A stretch of 64,000 nucleotides of DNA from Allomuricauda sp. M10 (GCF_020782875.1 NZ_JAJGBN010000003.1:124001-188000); one strand, 5' to 3'; positions 50,727 to 60,116 are shown, numbered from the stretch's first letter. Numbers and translations: made by a program. Notes: generated by a model not told the origin, from the sequence alone.

Positions 50727-50734
50727 TAATTTTG
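50727..50734 (+). promoter_or_regulatory. -7 promoter element of the phosphoesterase gene
   Basis: TAATTTTG, a perfect TAnnTTTG element, 14 bp before the ATG; the mRNA leader would be very short. No good -33 TTTG is seen at the ideal distance. Confidence 0.5.
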
Positions 50735-50747
50735 CAAAAAAGATTGT

Positions 50748-51980
50748 ATGTCTCGATTTGTTATCCTAGCTATCCTTTATGTAGTGTTGGCCGTATATGG
50801 GTTTCAGGCGTTTAGGACGTTGTTCAAAAGTCCAATGATGCACTGGGCCTATATTGTGTTGTTTTTGGCAGCGCTCATTTTTCTGACCATAAAGGTGATC
50901 ACCTTTGTGCCAAGTGAGGGATTTAAAGGATCGGCAGCCGTTGCTGGTGGAATATTTGCAGCTTTTTTCCTATTGGCCTTGGTGTTGGGATTTTTCCTTT
51001 TGTTGGAAGATATCGTTCGTTTGATTGGATTCGGATACAACAAAATTGCAGGCATGTCCAATGCTGATGCAAGCCATTTCCCTTCCCGAAGAAAATTTGT
51101 AAGCGGGTTGGCCCTTGGTTTGGCCTCTCTGCCATTCGGTGCCATGTTGTATGGTATGTATCGAGGTAAATACAACTATCAGGTGTTGAAATATGAGTTG
51201 GAGTTTGATGACCTTCCAGATGCGTTCCACAACTATCGGATTACCCAGATTTCGGATGTGCACAGTGGTAGTTTTGATGATTACAACAAAGTTTCCTATG
51301 GTGTTGATCTTGTCAACGAACAGCAAAGTGATGTCATTTTCTTCACCGGCGACATTGTGAACAACCGTTCGGAAGAACTCGAACCCTGGAAGGATGTTTT
51401 TGCCCGTTTAAGTGCCAAGGATGGGGTGTTTTCCATTTTAGGCAACCATGATTATGGGGATTATGCCTCTTGGGATACCGAAGAAGCCAAGGCGCAGAAT
51501 CTAGAGGACCTTAAGGCAATGCAGAAGGATATGGGCTTTGACCTCATCTTGAACTCCAATCGCTATTTGGAAAAAGATGGTCAAAAGATTGCATTGTTGG
51601 GAGTTGAAAACTGGGGCCGCGGTGGCTTTAAAAAAGCTGGCGACCTGCAAAAGGCCAAAGAAGGCATTGCCCATGACGACTTTAAAATATTATTGAGCCA
51701 TGATCCTTCCCATTGGGAAGATGTGGCACTCCATGATGATTACCACTACCATTTGACCTTGAGCGGACATACCCACGGCATGCAGTTTGGCGTTGAAATC
51801 CCGGGGTGGGTAAAATGGAGCCCTGCCAAATGGCGCTACAAATACTGGGCAGGCATTTATAGCGAATTAAATCAGTTCATCAATGTGAACCGAGGGTTTG
51901 GATTTATCGGTTATCCCGGCCGATTTGGTATCTGGCCGGAAATATCCGTAATCACTCTCAAAAAGAAAGGATTGGCTTAG
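50748..51980 (+). CDS. Membrane-anchored metallophosphoesterase
   Basis: A 410-residue protein. The first about 145 residues hold four hydrophobic segments (near 2-22, 30-50, 62-88, 118-136). The remainder is a calcineurin-like phosphoesterase domain with the full metal set: ITQISDVHSG, FFTGDIVNNRSEE, ILGNHDYG, ILLSHDPSHW and LSGHTHGMQFG. It resembles the YaeI/YkuE group that acts on UDP-diacylglucosamine or other phospho-lipid substrates. The predicted topology places the catalytic domain on the membrane surface; the side is not certain. It follows cutC in the same direction. Confidence 0.9.
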   Translation: MSRFVILAILYVVLAVYGFQAFRTLFKSPMMHWAYIVLFLAALIFLTIKVITFVPSEGFKGSAAVAGGIFAAFFLLALVLGFFLLLEDIVRLIGFGYNKIAGMSNADASHFPSRRKFVSGLALGLASLPFGAMLYGMYRGKYNYQVLKYELEFDDLPDAFHNYRITQISDVHSGSFDDYNKVSYGVDLVNEQQSDVIFFTGDIVNNRSEELEPWKDVFARLSAKDGVFSILGNHDYGDYASWDTEEAKAQNLEDLKAMQKDMGFDLILNSNRYLEKDGQKIALLGVENWGRGGFKKAGDLQKAKEGIAHDDFKILLSHDPSHWEDVALHDDYHYHLTLSGHTHGMQFGVEIPGWVKWSPAKWRYKYWAGIYSELNQFINVNRGFGFIGYPGRFGIWPEISVITLKKKGLA

Positions 51981-52012
51981 CTTCTAAACTATTCCAGTAA
52001 TAGAAGTAATTG

Positions 52013-53314
52013 CTATTTGAGCCAATTGAAGACATCTTGCATGAAATCTTGGCATTGGTAGTCGTCTACCCCTTGCCAACTGGTCATATACAGGGCGGTC
52101 ATGGCATCTCCCATCACTACTATTTTTCCACCTTTTTTGGTTTTGGTATAGGTTCCAAAGGGGTATTGTGTTCCTAATTCGTCTCCAAAACAGAATGGGG
52201 TTCCGCCCATTACTTTTCTGGCTTCGTGATAGGAAATCTTTAAGGGTTTGTCGGTAACCTCACTTTTAACGGTGTGTCCTCCGGGCAGTTTGTCGGGTAT
52301 GGCATCCCCGTATTGGATTCCGTATGGAGCGATGATGTCATTCACGTTGGTGTCGTTCAAGGAAGACCAGTAATCACTATCCATGATGAGGAACAAGCCT
52401 CCACCTCCATCAATAAAACGATGGACGGCCCTTACCTCGTTTTCAGTGTATTGTTTCTTGGGGATATGAATGAACAGGATATCCGTGTTCGCAAGAAGGT
52501 CGTCACTGAGTTCGCCGTAGACATAATCAACCTGTGCATGGACCTTGTTGGCCGTCTTCATCAATTCTTCGGACATCATATAGACCCTACCGATTTTTTC
52601 ATTTTCCATGCTCATGGATTTTGGGTCGTTCCAGAACACCGGGTTATGTCCTACATCCATTAAAATATGGGTAAGGGAATTCATTTTGTTTTCTTTTATG
52701 GAGATGTTCTTGAACCAGCCTTCACTACTTTCCCCAACCCATAGGCCAATTTTTCCATGGCCGCTCAGATTGATTTGTTCCACTACCAAGGATGGGGTCA
52801 TGGAATGGTTCACATACACCTTCACTTCTGGGTAGTTGATGTTAAGGGTAACATGAAACCAATCATTAGGCTGCGGAGCAGGGGAGATGGTGTTCTCGTA
52901 TTTTCCGGGATGTTCTTCCCGTAATTTTTTCCAGTCCAAATGAGGCAAGGCAATGTATTGCATCATATGGTCTTGTTTTTCGGGATCATTAAAATTGAAG
53001 GGTCTAAAATAGACGGCATCAAAGATGGAATCGTTTTTTCCGTTGAACGCCAAACCAACAAAACTTCCCTGCGTTTTGTCTTTCCCCTTGATGTCCAGTT
53101 CAATGGTGCCATTATGGAAATCGGAATCCTTCAACCATAGAACCCCATCACCGGGGCGATCATTTAAATGGATGACACCCATATCAAAGGAGACGTCTCG
53201 GTTCTGTACCTCCCAGCTATTGGGATCGGTCAGTTTTTTGTTCGATTGCCCCATCATAGTAAAGGACAGAAGTAACATAATTGCCCAAGTAGGGCTAAAA
53301 GAAAATTGCTTCAT
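52013..53314 (-). CDS. Exported two-domain protein: ConA-like domain plus GATase1-like (DUF4350-like) domain
   Basis: Exported protein of 433 residues (signal peptide within 1-23, WAIMLLLSFTMMGQS). The first domain (about 25-205) has the concanavalin/LamG-like strand pattern also seen in 3-keto-disaccharide hydrolase-type (DUF1080) proteins: SWEVQNRDVSFDMGVIHL, GTIELDIKGKD, NDWFHVTLNINYPEVKVYVN and GKIGLWVGESSEGWFKNISI. The second domain (about 215-433) resembles a class I glutamine-amidotransferase fold (DILFIHIPKKQY, FIDGGGGLFLIMDSDYW, GGKIVVMGDAMTAL) without a clear Cys nucleophile. Function is unknown; it probably binds carbohydrate in the periplasm or outside. Divergent from the membrane HTH gene. 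Confidence 0.75.
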   Translation of the reverse strand: MKQFSFSPTWAIMLLLSFTMMGQSNKKLTDPNSWEVQNRDVSFDMGVIHLNDRPGDGVLWLKDSDFHNGTIELDIKGKDKTQGSFVGLAFNGKNDSIFDAVYFRPFNFNDPEKQDHMMQYIALPHLDWKKLREEHPGKYENTISPAPQPNDWFHVTLNINYPEVKVYVNHSMTPSLVVEQINLSGHGKIGLWVGESSEGWFKNISIKENKMNSLTHILMDVGHNPVFWNDPKSMSMENEKIGRVYMMSEELMKTANKVHAQVDYVYGELSDDLLANTDILFIHIPKKQYTENEVRAVHRFIDGGGGLFLIMDSDYWSSLNDTNVNDIIAPYGIQYGDAIPDKLPGGHTVKSEVTDKPLKISYHEARKVMGGTPFCFGDELGTQYPFGTYTKTKKGGKIVVMGDAMTALYMTSWQGVDDYQCQDFMQDVFNWLK

Positions 53315-53460
53315 TTTGTTTTTTGATTTGATTCAATACCAAAACTACGGTCAGTAAAAATCATTGAGGGTAGCAAAAGTGGTTTAATCCTCGGTCAAAA
53401 GTCGGTCACGAGTTAATTTCCTTATCATTTTCAGCTTTTATTGATATCTTGACATGTCAA

Positions 53461-54729
53461 ATGGCGAACATCGAAAATGACCATATTGCCCTGTGCAAAA
53501 AGTTGCTGGAGGAGAAATTTTCTTTCGGTAATGGGCACGGTCATACCCAAAAGGACCTGGAACAACTTTCTTCCTATATTGAGGAACATACAGGCTATTA
53601 CATCAGTCTCTCCACCTTAAAAAGAGTGTGGAAAGGAGGGTACAAGACTCAACCCCAATTGGCCACCTTGAATGCCCTGGTGCAGGTATTGGGGTATAAA
53701 AACTGGCAGGACTTCAAGCTTCAACACAGAAAACCGATCGCTACGGAGGATAAGAACTCACCCAGGAGCAAAACGCCACTTTATGTGGCTGCAGGAATTG
53801 TGGTGGTCCTAGTAGTGGTTTTGGCATTTTCCTTTGGAGAAAGTGGTGCCAGCACCGTAAAAATAGATGGCCCCGTTACGTTTACTGCCAATAAAACGGT
53901 GGCCAAAGGTGTTCCGAACACGTTTATCTTCAACTATGATCTGAGCCATGTGCAGGCCGATAGCTTTTTTATCCAACAATCTTGGAATGCTTTTCGGCGT
54001 GAAAGAATCGATCCCAAGAAATCCGTTTACACTTCCATTTATCATGAAAGTGGTTACCACAGGGCCAAATTGATTGCCAATGGAGACGTAATCGCCACCC
54101 AACCGGTGCATATCATCAGTGACGGTTGGGAGCCACACGTATATTATACAGAGGCGGATGACCGTTACATCGATTTTAAAGGGGAATCCTTTATAGCGGA
54201 TAGTATGTTGCACTTGTCTATGGACCTGCTTAAAAAAAGAGGCGTGGATACATCCCGCCATTTCATGTCCCGAATTTCACATAGTGATGAGTATGGGGTT
54301 TCCTCCGATACCTTTACGTTTCGGACGAGGTTGAGATCAGACCATGCCCTAGATTCCAATTGTCCTTGGATGAATGTGATTCTTGTCACCACAGAGAATA
54401 TTTTCTCGGTAGGGATGGTCGGAAAAGGATGTGAAACCGGTGCCAGTTACAAATTGGGGGAAATCTTTAAATCGGGGAAGGACAACAACCTCTCCAAATT
54501 GGGAGCTGATCTTTATGATTGGAACGATTTGGAAATACGGGTCAAGGATAAAAAAGCCACCATTTTTATAAATGGAGAGGAAGCCTACAACGAACTTTTT
54601 AAAGAAGATTTGGGCAATATCATGGGGCTTGGCTACATTTTCGAGGGAACAGGTTCCATTCAATTCGTTCAACTTAAAAATGCCGAAGGAGAAATCTCTT
54701 TTGAGGATGATTTTGGCGCCAAACAATAG
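53461..54729 (+). CDS. One-span membrane protein with N-terminal HTH-like and C-terminal ConA-like domains
   Basis: A 422-residue protein: an N-terminal domain (1-95) with HTQKDLEQLSSYIEEHTGYYISLSTLKRVWKG and LATLNALVQVLGYKNWQDF, resembling the DNA-binding domain common in Bacteroidetes membrane regulators; one membrane span (106-124, PLYVAAGIVVVLVVVLAFS); then about 300 outside residues ending in a ConA/LamG-like block (WNDLEIRVKDKKATIFINGE, GYIFEGTGSIQFVQLKNAEG). It looks like a single-protein membrane sensor/regulator. I chose the ATG; the frame also reads four codons upstream to a TTG. It is divergent from the exported two-domain gene with 146 bp between. Confidence 0.75.
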   Translation: MANIENDHIALCKKLLEEKFSFGNGHGHTQKDLEQLSSYIEEHTGYYISLSTLKRVWKGGYKTQPQLATLNALVQVLGYKNWQDFKLQHRKPIATEDKNSPRSKTPLYVAAGIVVVLVVVLAFSFGESGASTVKIDGPVTFTANKTVAKGVPNTFIFNYDLSHVQADSFFIQQSWNAFRRERIDPKKSVYTSIYHESGYHRAKLIANGDVIATQPVHIISDGWEPHVYYTEADDRYIDFKGESFIADSMLHLSMDLLKKRGVDTSRHFMSRISHSDEYGVSSDTFTFRTRLRSDHALDSNCPWMNVILVTTENIFSVGMVGKGCETGASYKLGEIFKSGKDNNLSKLGADLYDWNDLEIRVKDKKATIFINGEEAYNELFKEDLGNIMGLGYIFEGTGSIQFVQLKNAEGEISFEDDFGAKQ

Positions 54730-54752
54730 TTTCAATACTCAAGAAACATAAA

Positions 54753-54775
54753 AAGCCCCTTTTAAGGGGCTTTCT
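54753..54775 (+). terminator. Rho-independent terminator after the membrane HTH gene
   Basis: AAGCCCC and GGGGCTT form a stem around TTTTAA, followed by TCTTC. It closes the gene ending at 54729. Confidence 0.8.
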
Positions 54776-54795
54776 TCTAGAATTATGGGTACAAA

Positions 54796-55536
54796 CTACC
54801 AAGCCAAATTGTAGGTGTTCCCACTGCCCATGGTTAGTGTTGCAGTCTGGTTTCCTGTGAATACCAAAGTACCGGAATAGTCGTATGTATTTCCATTGGA
54901 AGCCTTGCCCACAAAGCTGGCGTAAACTGTTCCAGAGGCCACATTATAGTTGGCCTTCAAGATGGTAAGATCCGTGGTGGTAAACTCAATGGTGCTGGTG
55001 AAAGCATTTTCGTTGCGTACAAAGGATTCTTGTGACCCTGCCATGGTGAATGTTTCATTTACCACGTAGCTGGATTCGGCATCGTCCAAGTTTTGGATGT
55101 TGATACTGGCACTGGTACTGGCTTCGGAAGAAATCCTCGGTCCATCATAACTGGAAGTTCCGGTAAGGTCAAAATCGGCCGCTGAAGGAATGATTCCTGT
55201 ACCGCAGTCAATGATCCAACTCCAAGTCAAGCTGGCACTATAGGTAACATTGGCTGACTGACCGGAAATGTTGTAGGAAGAACCATATTCCACACCACAT
55301 TCATAATCCTCGGCTTTATCGGAAGCGGAGTTATCTTCCTCCATTGTGTAAATGGCCTGATTGGTCTGCTCCACCATTCCTCCGGATTCTGGGGATACGG
55401 CCATGGCGATGGCTTCGGCAGCTTCTTCCTCTGTAATGGAAGTTTCGGTGCCATCATTGGAGTCATCATCATCGCTACAAGAAGCAAAGGTTAAGGTCAT
55501 AATGGCCAAGCCAAGCATAAAGGGGTTGTTTCTTTT
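54796..55536 (-). CDS. Hypothetical lipoprotein
   Basis: Exported lipoprotein of 246 residues: signal LGLAIMTLTFASC with the lipidated C21, followed by an acidic, Ser/Asp-rich spacer (SDDDDSNDGTETSITEEE). The mature part has many short Thr/Ser/Asn-rich beta strands (SSYNISGQSANVTYSASLTW, GNTYDYSGTLVFTGNQTATL). No catalytic motif is seen and no family is recognised. Start set at MKRNNPF for the lipoprotein signal; the frame reads 11 codons upstream. It is convergent with the membrane HTH gene. Confidence 0.72.
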   Translation of the reverse strand, partial: KRNNPFMLGLAIMTLTFASCSDDDDSNDGTETSITEEEAAEAIAMAVSPESGGMVEQTNQAIYTMEEDNSASDKAEDYECGVEYGSSYNISGQSANVTYSASLTWSWIIDCGTGIIPSAADFDLTGTSSYDGPRISSEASTSASINIQNLDDAESSYVVNETFTMAGSQESFVRNENAFTSTIEFTTTDLTILKANYNVASGTVYASFVGKASNGNTYDYSGTLVFTGNQTATLTMGSGNTYNLAW

Positions 55537-55693
55537 CATTGTTGTTTTGGGTAAGATTAGATGTTTCATGATTTTTTAAGGTTTAAGATTAATTTTCTTT
55601 TTGTTGTTATTTTTTTGGCTAAACTACTTTCAAGTCAAGGGTCAAGGGGGCAGAAAAAAGGTGAACCTGTCAATTCCGGGGGTGAGCCTGCTG

Positions 55694-56470
55694 TTATCCC
55701 TTGTAGTCCATTTTACCCCTGAAATAATCCACAAAGCCTTTGAACACCAATACCAATGGATTGTTGCTGATAAAGCCCGTGGTTACTCCATAGGTAGGTT
55801 TTATGGTTTCCGGTTGATAGGTGCCGAACCATTTGTCCCATAGCATGAACACACCGCCAAAGTTTTTATCAATGTATTCGTCATTGGATCCATGGTGTAC
55901 CCGATGTGCGGAAGGTGTGGCCAATATCCCTTCAATAAAACCCAACTTGCCCACGGCTTCGGTATGGAGAAAGAACTGATAGAGCAGGTTAAGTCCGAAG
56001 GAAACCGCAATAAACTCAAAAGGTAGTCCGATGAAGATCAATGGCGCTACCACAAAGGGGGTGAGCAAGGCGCTGAGCCAATTCAGACGATAAGAAACAG
56101 TAAGGTTCATGAACAGACTGGAATGGTGCACCAAGTGGAAAGCCCACAATATTTTGATCTTGTGTGATAACCTGTGGTACCAGTAATAAACAAAATCCAC
56201 CGCCACAAAACTGACCAGGAATACAAGAGGGGTATGTTCTATGGTGAACCATGAGTATTGGGACATATAATTCATAGTGGTATACTGGAATCCGAAGAAA
56301 AAGATCTTCGAAAACTGGAAGCCGGCAAAAATGGCCAAGTTGGCCAGGGTATCCTTGGTGTTGTAAGCCTTTTTGTCCTTGCGCCAACTCCAAATGATCT
56401 CCACTATCACCAAAGCCAATAAAAACAAGAATACAATACCCCCAAATCCAGTGCGAAAATTGTTGTCCAT
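55694..56470 (-). CDS. Sterol desaturase / fatty acid hydroxylase superfamily protein
   Basis: Di-iron membrane oxygenase of 258 residues with about five membrane spans. Histidine motifs: HRLSHKI (HxxxH), FHLVHHSS (HxxxHH type) and HRVHHGSNDEYIDKN (HxxHH type) give the family's eight-histidine pattern. Such enzymes hydroxylate or desaturate lipids, carotenoids or sterols. The substrate cannot be assigned from sequence. It is transcribed alone, opposite to the protease gene. Confidence 0.9.
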   Translation of the reverse strand: MDNNFRTGFGGIVFLFLLALVIVEIIWSWRKDKKAYNTKDTLANLAIFAGFQFSKIFFFGFQYTTMNYMSQYSWFTIEHTPLVFLVSFVAVDFVYYWYHRLSHKIKILWAFHLVHHSSLFMNLTVSYRLNWLSALLTPFVVAPLIFIGLPFEFIAVSFGLNLLYQFFLHTEAVGKLGFIEGILATPSAHRVHHGSNDEYIDKNFGGVFMLWDKWFGTYQPETIKPTYGVTTGFISNNPLVLVFKGFVDYFRGKMDYKG

Positions 56471-56650
56471 GATTTCTTTTTGGGACGAAGTTGGTTCAAA
56501 ATGAAAGGGTGTATAGGAGCAAAGTCGGTGAGCCTGAAAAAATTAGCGTTGAGTTTTCTTAAATTTTCCTCAAAGGTGAGGGTGGTTTTGTTTCAACCTT
56601 GAATTTTTCAGCTTGGCCTATCAAATACCGTCTTTATATAGGATTGAAAA

Positions 56651-56658
56651 TACTTTTG
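56651..56658 (+). promoter_or_regulatory. -7 promoter element of the M43 protease gene
   Basis: TACTTTTG, a perfect TAnnTTTG element, 16 bp before the start codon; the -33 region is poor. Confidence 0.45.
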
Positions 56659-56674
56659 GCACAAAACAACAACC

Positions 56675-57613
56675 ATGAAAAGACTTTTTGCAACCACATC
56701 TTTATTATTGTTGCTCTCCGCATGTTCTAGCGATTCGGAAGATTTCAAAGGGAATGTAACGCAATACCAGACCATTTATAAAATACCCGTTGTGGTACAC
56801 GTGGTGCATAACGGGGAAGCGATCGGCACTGGTGCCAATATCAGTTTTGCCCAAATCCAGTCGCAAATTGATGTGCTCAATGAAGATTTTAGGAGAAGAT
56901 TTGGGACAAATGGATTCAACGAAAATGAAGAGGGTTCAGATACGTTGATCGAGTTTTTCCTGGCTATTGAAGATCCCAATGGGGCAGCAATGGAAGAACC
57001 CGGTATTGACAGGGTGGACGGTGGCCGTTCCGAATGGCCCAAGGGAGTTTTTAGAAATCCGATTGAAACCAGTTTGAAACCGTTCACTATTTGGGATCCC
57101 AAAAAATATTTCAACATCTGGACCGTAAATTTTGGAGGATTTGCGAGCAGGGATTTGCTTGGCTATGCGCAGTTTCCGGATGAATCTGGATTATTGGGCT
57201 TGAATGTGGATAATGGCCCGGACAATACCGACGGAATTGTAATCGGATATAACTATTTTGGTTCTAGTGAAAAGGGCAATTTACCATCCTTGATCGCTCC
57301 TTATGATTTGGGAAGGACCACAACCCATGAAGTTGGACATTGGTTAGGGTTGCGACATATTTGGGGAGATGGCGACTGCACTTATGACGATTATTGTTTG
57401 GATACTCCCTTGTCTGCAGAACCAAGTTTTGGCTGTCCGGTGGATAAAATGACCTGCACCGAATTGGAAATGACCGAAAATTACATGGATTATACGGATG
57501 ACGGTTGTATGAATACTTTCACTAAAGATCAAACCGAGCGTATGATCACCGTTTTGGAAACGAGCCCCAGACGAAAGGAACTGGTGGTTTTGGCTCAGGA
57601 ACCCATAGATTGA
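56675..57613 (+). CDS. M43 (pappalysin-type) zinc metalloprotease, lipoprotein
   Basis: Secreted zinc protease of 312 residues. A lipoprotein signal ends at C17 (SLLLLLSACSSDSED). The zinc-binding motif HEVGHWLGLRH (H218, E219, H222, H228) is followed by the Met-turn at NYMDYTDDGCMNTF, typical of metzincin family M43. The segment TTHEVGHWLGLRHIWGDGDC and the cysteines after it (DDYCLDTPL, FGCPVDKMTC) also fit. No obvious C-terminal type IX sorting domain is visible. It probably degrades proteins or processes surface proteins. Confidence 0.92.
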   Translation: MKRLFATTSLLLLLSACSSDSEDFKGNVTQYQTIYKIPVVVHVVHNGEAIGTGANISFAQIQSQIDVLNEDFRRRFGTNGFNENEEGSDTLIEFFLAIEDPNGAAMEEPGIDRVDGGRSEWPKGVFRNPIETSLKPFTIWDPKKYFNIWTVNFGGFASRDLLGYAQFPDESGLLGLNVDNGPDNTDGIVIGYNYFGSSEKGNLPSLIAPYDLGRTTTHEVGHWLGLRHIWGDGDCTYDDYCLDTPLSAEPSFGCPVDKMTCTELEMTENYMDYTDDGCMNTFTKDQTERMITVLETSPRRKELVVLAQEPID

Positions 57614-58387
57614 TCATTCATCCAGCCAATTCTTGAACTCTGGGGCCTTGGCTTTACTTACGATAATTTTTTCGTGGGGTTTGGGTTCCACGTTGATGAT
57701 CAATCTTCCGTTGAAGTAAAAATCGATGTCCCTTACCGCCCAACGCTGCACAATAAACTGGCGATTGGCCCGATAAAATCGTTTTGGGGAGATTTCGGTC
57801 ATGATTTTATCCAAGGTAGAGTCGATGATGTATTTTTTACCATCTGCCGTATGGGCATAAACCACCTCCTGCTCCGTAAAGAACCAATGGATTTTTTCCA
57901 CGGGTAAGGGAATCAACTTATTTTGATAATGTACCAGGTACGCCTCACGAAAGGATTTGTTCTCATTAGTTTGAAGGTAGTTCAACAATTCCTGGATCTT
58001 ATCATTGCCTCTCAATTTATGACCTCTTGTTTCCTTGAATTTTTCAAGGGCATTGGCCACTTCGTCCTTTTCGAAGGGTTTTAGGATGTAATCCAATCCG
58101 TTTACCTTAAAGGCATCCAGGGCATAATGATCATAGGCCGAAATAAAAATGACCGGTACGGAGGGTTTTATGGTTTTGAAGATATCGAACGAAAGTCCAT
58201 CGGTTAGCCGAATGTCCATAAACAGTAAGTGGCAATCGCCCATGTTTTCCTGCAACCATTCCACTGAGCTTTTTACACTGTCCATTTTGTTCAGCACCTG
58301 AATTTCAGGTTCCAGTTCTTTCAGGGTGAACTCCAGATTTCTGGCAATGGCCGGTTCGTCTTCAATTATGGCAATGTTTATCGGCAT
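57614..58387 (-). CDS. LytTR-type response regulator
   Basis: Two-component regulator of 257 residues. The receiver domain (1-125) has IAIIEDEPAIARN, the phosphorylated D58 in LLFMDIRLTDG, VIFISAYDHYALDAF and the DYILKPFEKDE lysine. The C-terminal LytTR DNA-binding domain (about 150-257) includes ISPKRFYRANRQFIVQRWAV, typical of the AlgR/AgrA/LytR group. It follows the kinase gene with a 4-bp gap. The stop lies adjacent to the convergent protease stop. Confidence 0.93.
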   Translation of the reverse strand: MPINIAIIEDEPAIARNLEFTLKELEPEIQVLNKMDSVKSSVEWLQENMGDCHLLFMDIRLTDGLSFDIFKTIKPSVPVIFISAYDHYALDAFKVNGLDYILKPFEKDEVANALEKFKETRGHKLRGNDKIQELLNYLQTNENKSFREAYLVHYQNKLIPLPVEKIHWFFTEQEVVYAHTADGKKYIIDSTLDKIMTEISPKRFYRANRQFIVQRWAVRDIDFYFNGRLIINVEPKPHEKIIVSKAKAPEFKNWLDE

Positions 58388-58391
58388 TGGG

Positions 58392-59420
58392 TCAGGTATT
58401 TAAGGGTAGTTTTATGGTGAAATGGGTATCGGTCTTTTCTATTTCTATCGATTGTCCCATCAAAATTTGGTAGCGTTCGTTTAGGTTTAGCAATCCAATA
58501 CCTGTTGATGGTTCCTTGTATTTGGCTTCGTTCAGGGTATTCCTAAAATGTAAGGTCCCATTTTCCTGAAAAATATCGATTTGCAAGGGCATTTCCTTGG
58601 AAACATAATTGTGCTTTACCGCGTTTTCCAACAAAGGTTGAAGCGACATATGGGGCAATTGGACGCCCTGTGTCTTCGGAATATTAATATGGACCTGAAG
58701 TGCTTCTTCGAACCTCATTTTCAACAATTGGATGTTAGAGTCCAAGAGTTCCAATTCTTTGTCCAATCCAATCAATTGTTCCTGGTGGTTGCTAAGCGAA
58801 TACCGGAACACTTTGGATAAATGACTGATGTATTCCTGTGCTTTGCTAGGGTTTTCCCTCACCAAGGCTGAAAGACTGCTCAAGGCGTTGAATAAAAAAT
58901 GGGGATTGATCTGTGCGCGCAGGTTTTTGATCTCCGCATCAAAATAGGCGGATTTCAACTGTTCGTTTTCCTGTTCCTTGCGTTTTTGGATACGGTTCAA
59001 CAATACAATCTTGACCAAAATGGCAATGAGGAACAAACTGGTGATCAACCTAAAAAAATACCCCAACCGAAAGAGTTTTATGTTGGTCACGTTTTGGAAC
59101 AACAACTTTTGGGAGGCCACTCCCAATGCCAAAAGCACGGCAAAAAATACTGCGTTGGAAAGCAGGTTTTTGATGAGGCGGTTGCTTCCTCTTTCTCCGT
59201 TCCAGTTGAGCCAAGATAGGTTCAGATAACCAAAAAAAATACAGAAACCGAATTGGAACAAGGTCTGGTAAGCCAATTCTGGGGCATTGAACACCCATGG
59301 AAGGCCAATGGTCCTCGCCTCACCTGGCAAGAGCACGAACAACCGGTGCACGTTCAAGGCAATGGCCACCAAAACTGAGGTCAGTAACAGGACTCTTTTT
59401 TCGGTTTTGATCATTTTCAT
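58392..59420 (-). CDS. LytS-type sensor histidine kinase
   Basis: Membrane histidine kinase of 342 residues with four predicted spans in the first 145 residues and no large outside loop, then a coiled region. The HisKA-like block has the phospho-acceptor H174 in NLRAQINPHFLFNALSSLSA, and the ATPase part shows LQPLLENAVKHNYV and GIGLLNLNERYQILMG. It is the kinase for the LytTR regulator downstream, in one operon. The signal is unknown. The small exported gene 79 bp upstream is in the same direction and may be linked. Confidence 0.93.
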   Translation of the reverse strand: MKMIKTEKRVLLLTSVLVAIALNVHRLFVLLPGEARTIGLPWVFNAPELAYQTLFQFGFCIFFGYLNLSWLNWNGERGSNRLIKNLLSNAVFFAVLLALGVASQKLLFQNVTNIKLFRLGYFFRLITSLFLIAILVKIVLLNRIQKRKEQENEQLKSAYFDAEIKNLRAQINPHFLFNALSSLSALVRENPSKAQEYISHLSKVFRYSLSNHQEQLIGLDKELELLDSNIQLLKMRFEEALQVHINIPKTQGVQLPHMSLQPLLENAVKHNYVSKEMPLQIDIFQENGTLHFRNTLNEAKYKEPSTGIGLLNLNERYQILMGQSIEIEKTDTHFTIKLPLNT

Positions 59421-59499
59421 TTTTTAAAAGTACAAAGGCTTCCCCAATCCACAACAGTTGACCGGGAAAGCCTGGGATTAAGAATGAAAAAGTTGCTCT

Positions 59500-59853
59500 T
59501 TATGATTTACTCTTTTGTTTGTAGCGGTCTTTAAGGGCACTTCGGTTTTCCTGTTGGAGTTCCTTAAAAGCCTTAAATTCGTCTTCGCTCAAAAGCGCTT
59601 TCATTTCTTCGTTTTTGCTGTCCTGGATCGCTTTCAATTCCTTGAACTTTGTCATTTTGGAACCTTCACTATCTCGGGTGGCCTTGATCTTTTCATAGTA
59701 CTTGTCACTGATTTCGATAAAGGCATCTTTCTTTTCACCGGTCAATTGGAGGGTCTCGATTTGCTTCTCCAAAATTTCGGTGTACTGTTCGTCTTCTTGG
59801 GAAAAACCAAGAGCGAACGAGAATAGCATCATTACAAAAAGTATTTTTTTCAT
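59500..59853 (-). CDS. Small exported helical protein
   Basis: A 117-residue protein: signal peptide (KKILFVMMLFSFALGFSQ) and a highly charged, helical mature part (ILEKQIETLQLTGEKKDAFIEI, MKALLSEDEFKAFKELQQENRSALKDR) ending in a basic tail. It resembles the Spy/CpxP-like LTxxQ-type periplasmic proteins in length and helix content, but the LTxxQ motif is only suggestive (LQLTGEKKDAF). It lies upstream of lytS on the same strand. Function unknown. Confidence 0.7.
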   Translation of the reverse strand: MKKILFVMMLFSFALGFSQEDEQYTEILEKQIETLQLTGEKKDAFIEISDKYYEKIKATRDSEGSKMTKFKELKAIQDSKNEEMKALLSEDEFKAFKELQQENRSALKDRYKQKSKS

Positions 59854-60116
59854 GGTGTCAATTTTAAATTTGAAGCAATGTTATTCCACAATTCAACCTT
59901 GTGAAGACATAAAAAGGGCGAAGTGGAAAAAAGGAGGGGTAAAGCTTTCTTGATCTGGGTTGAACCATTTATCCTCATTATTACTGAGGTGAAATCAAGA
60001 TAAATTTTATATTGAAGGTTTAACGTGAATTTAACTAAGGTCAAGCTTGTAAAGCGATTACTTGATGTTAAACTTTAACATTTTTTCTTACTTTTGACTA
60101 CAAACCTATAGAATAC

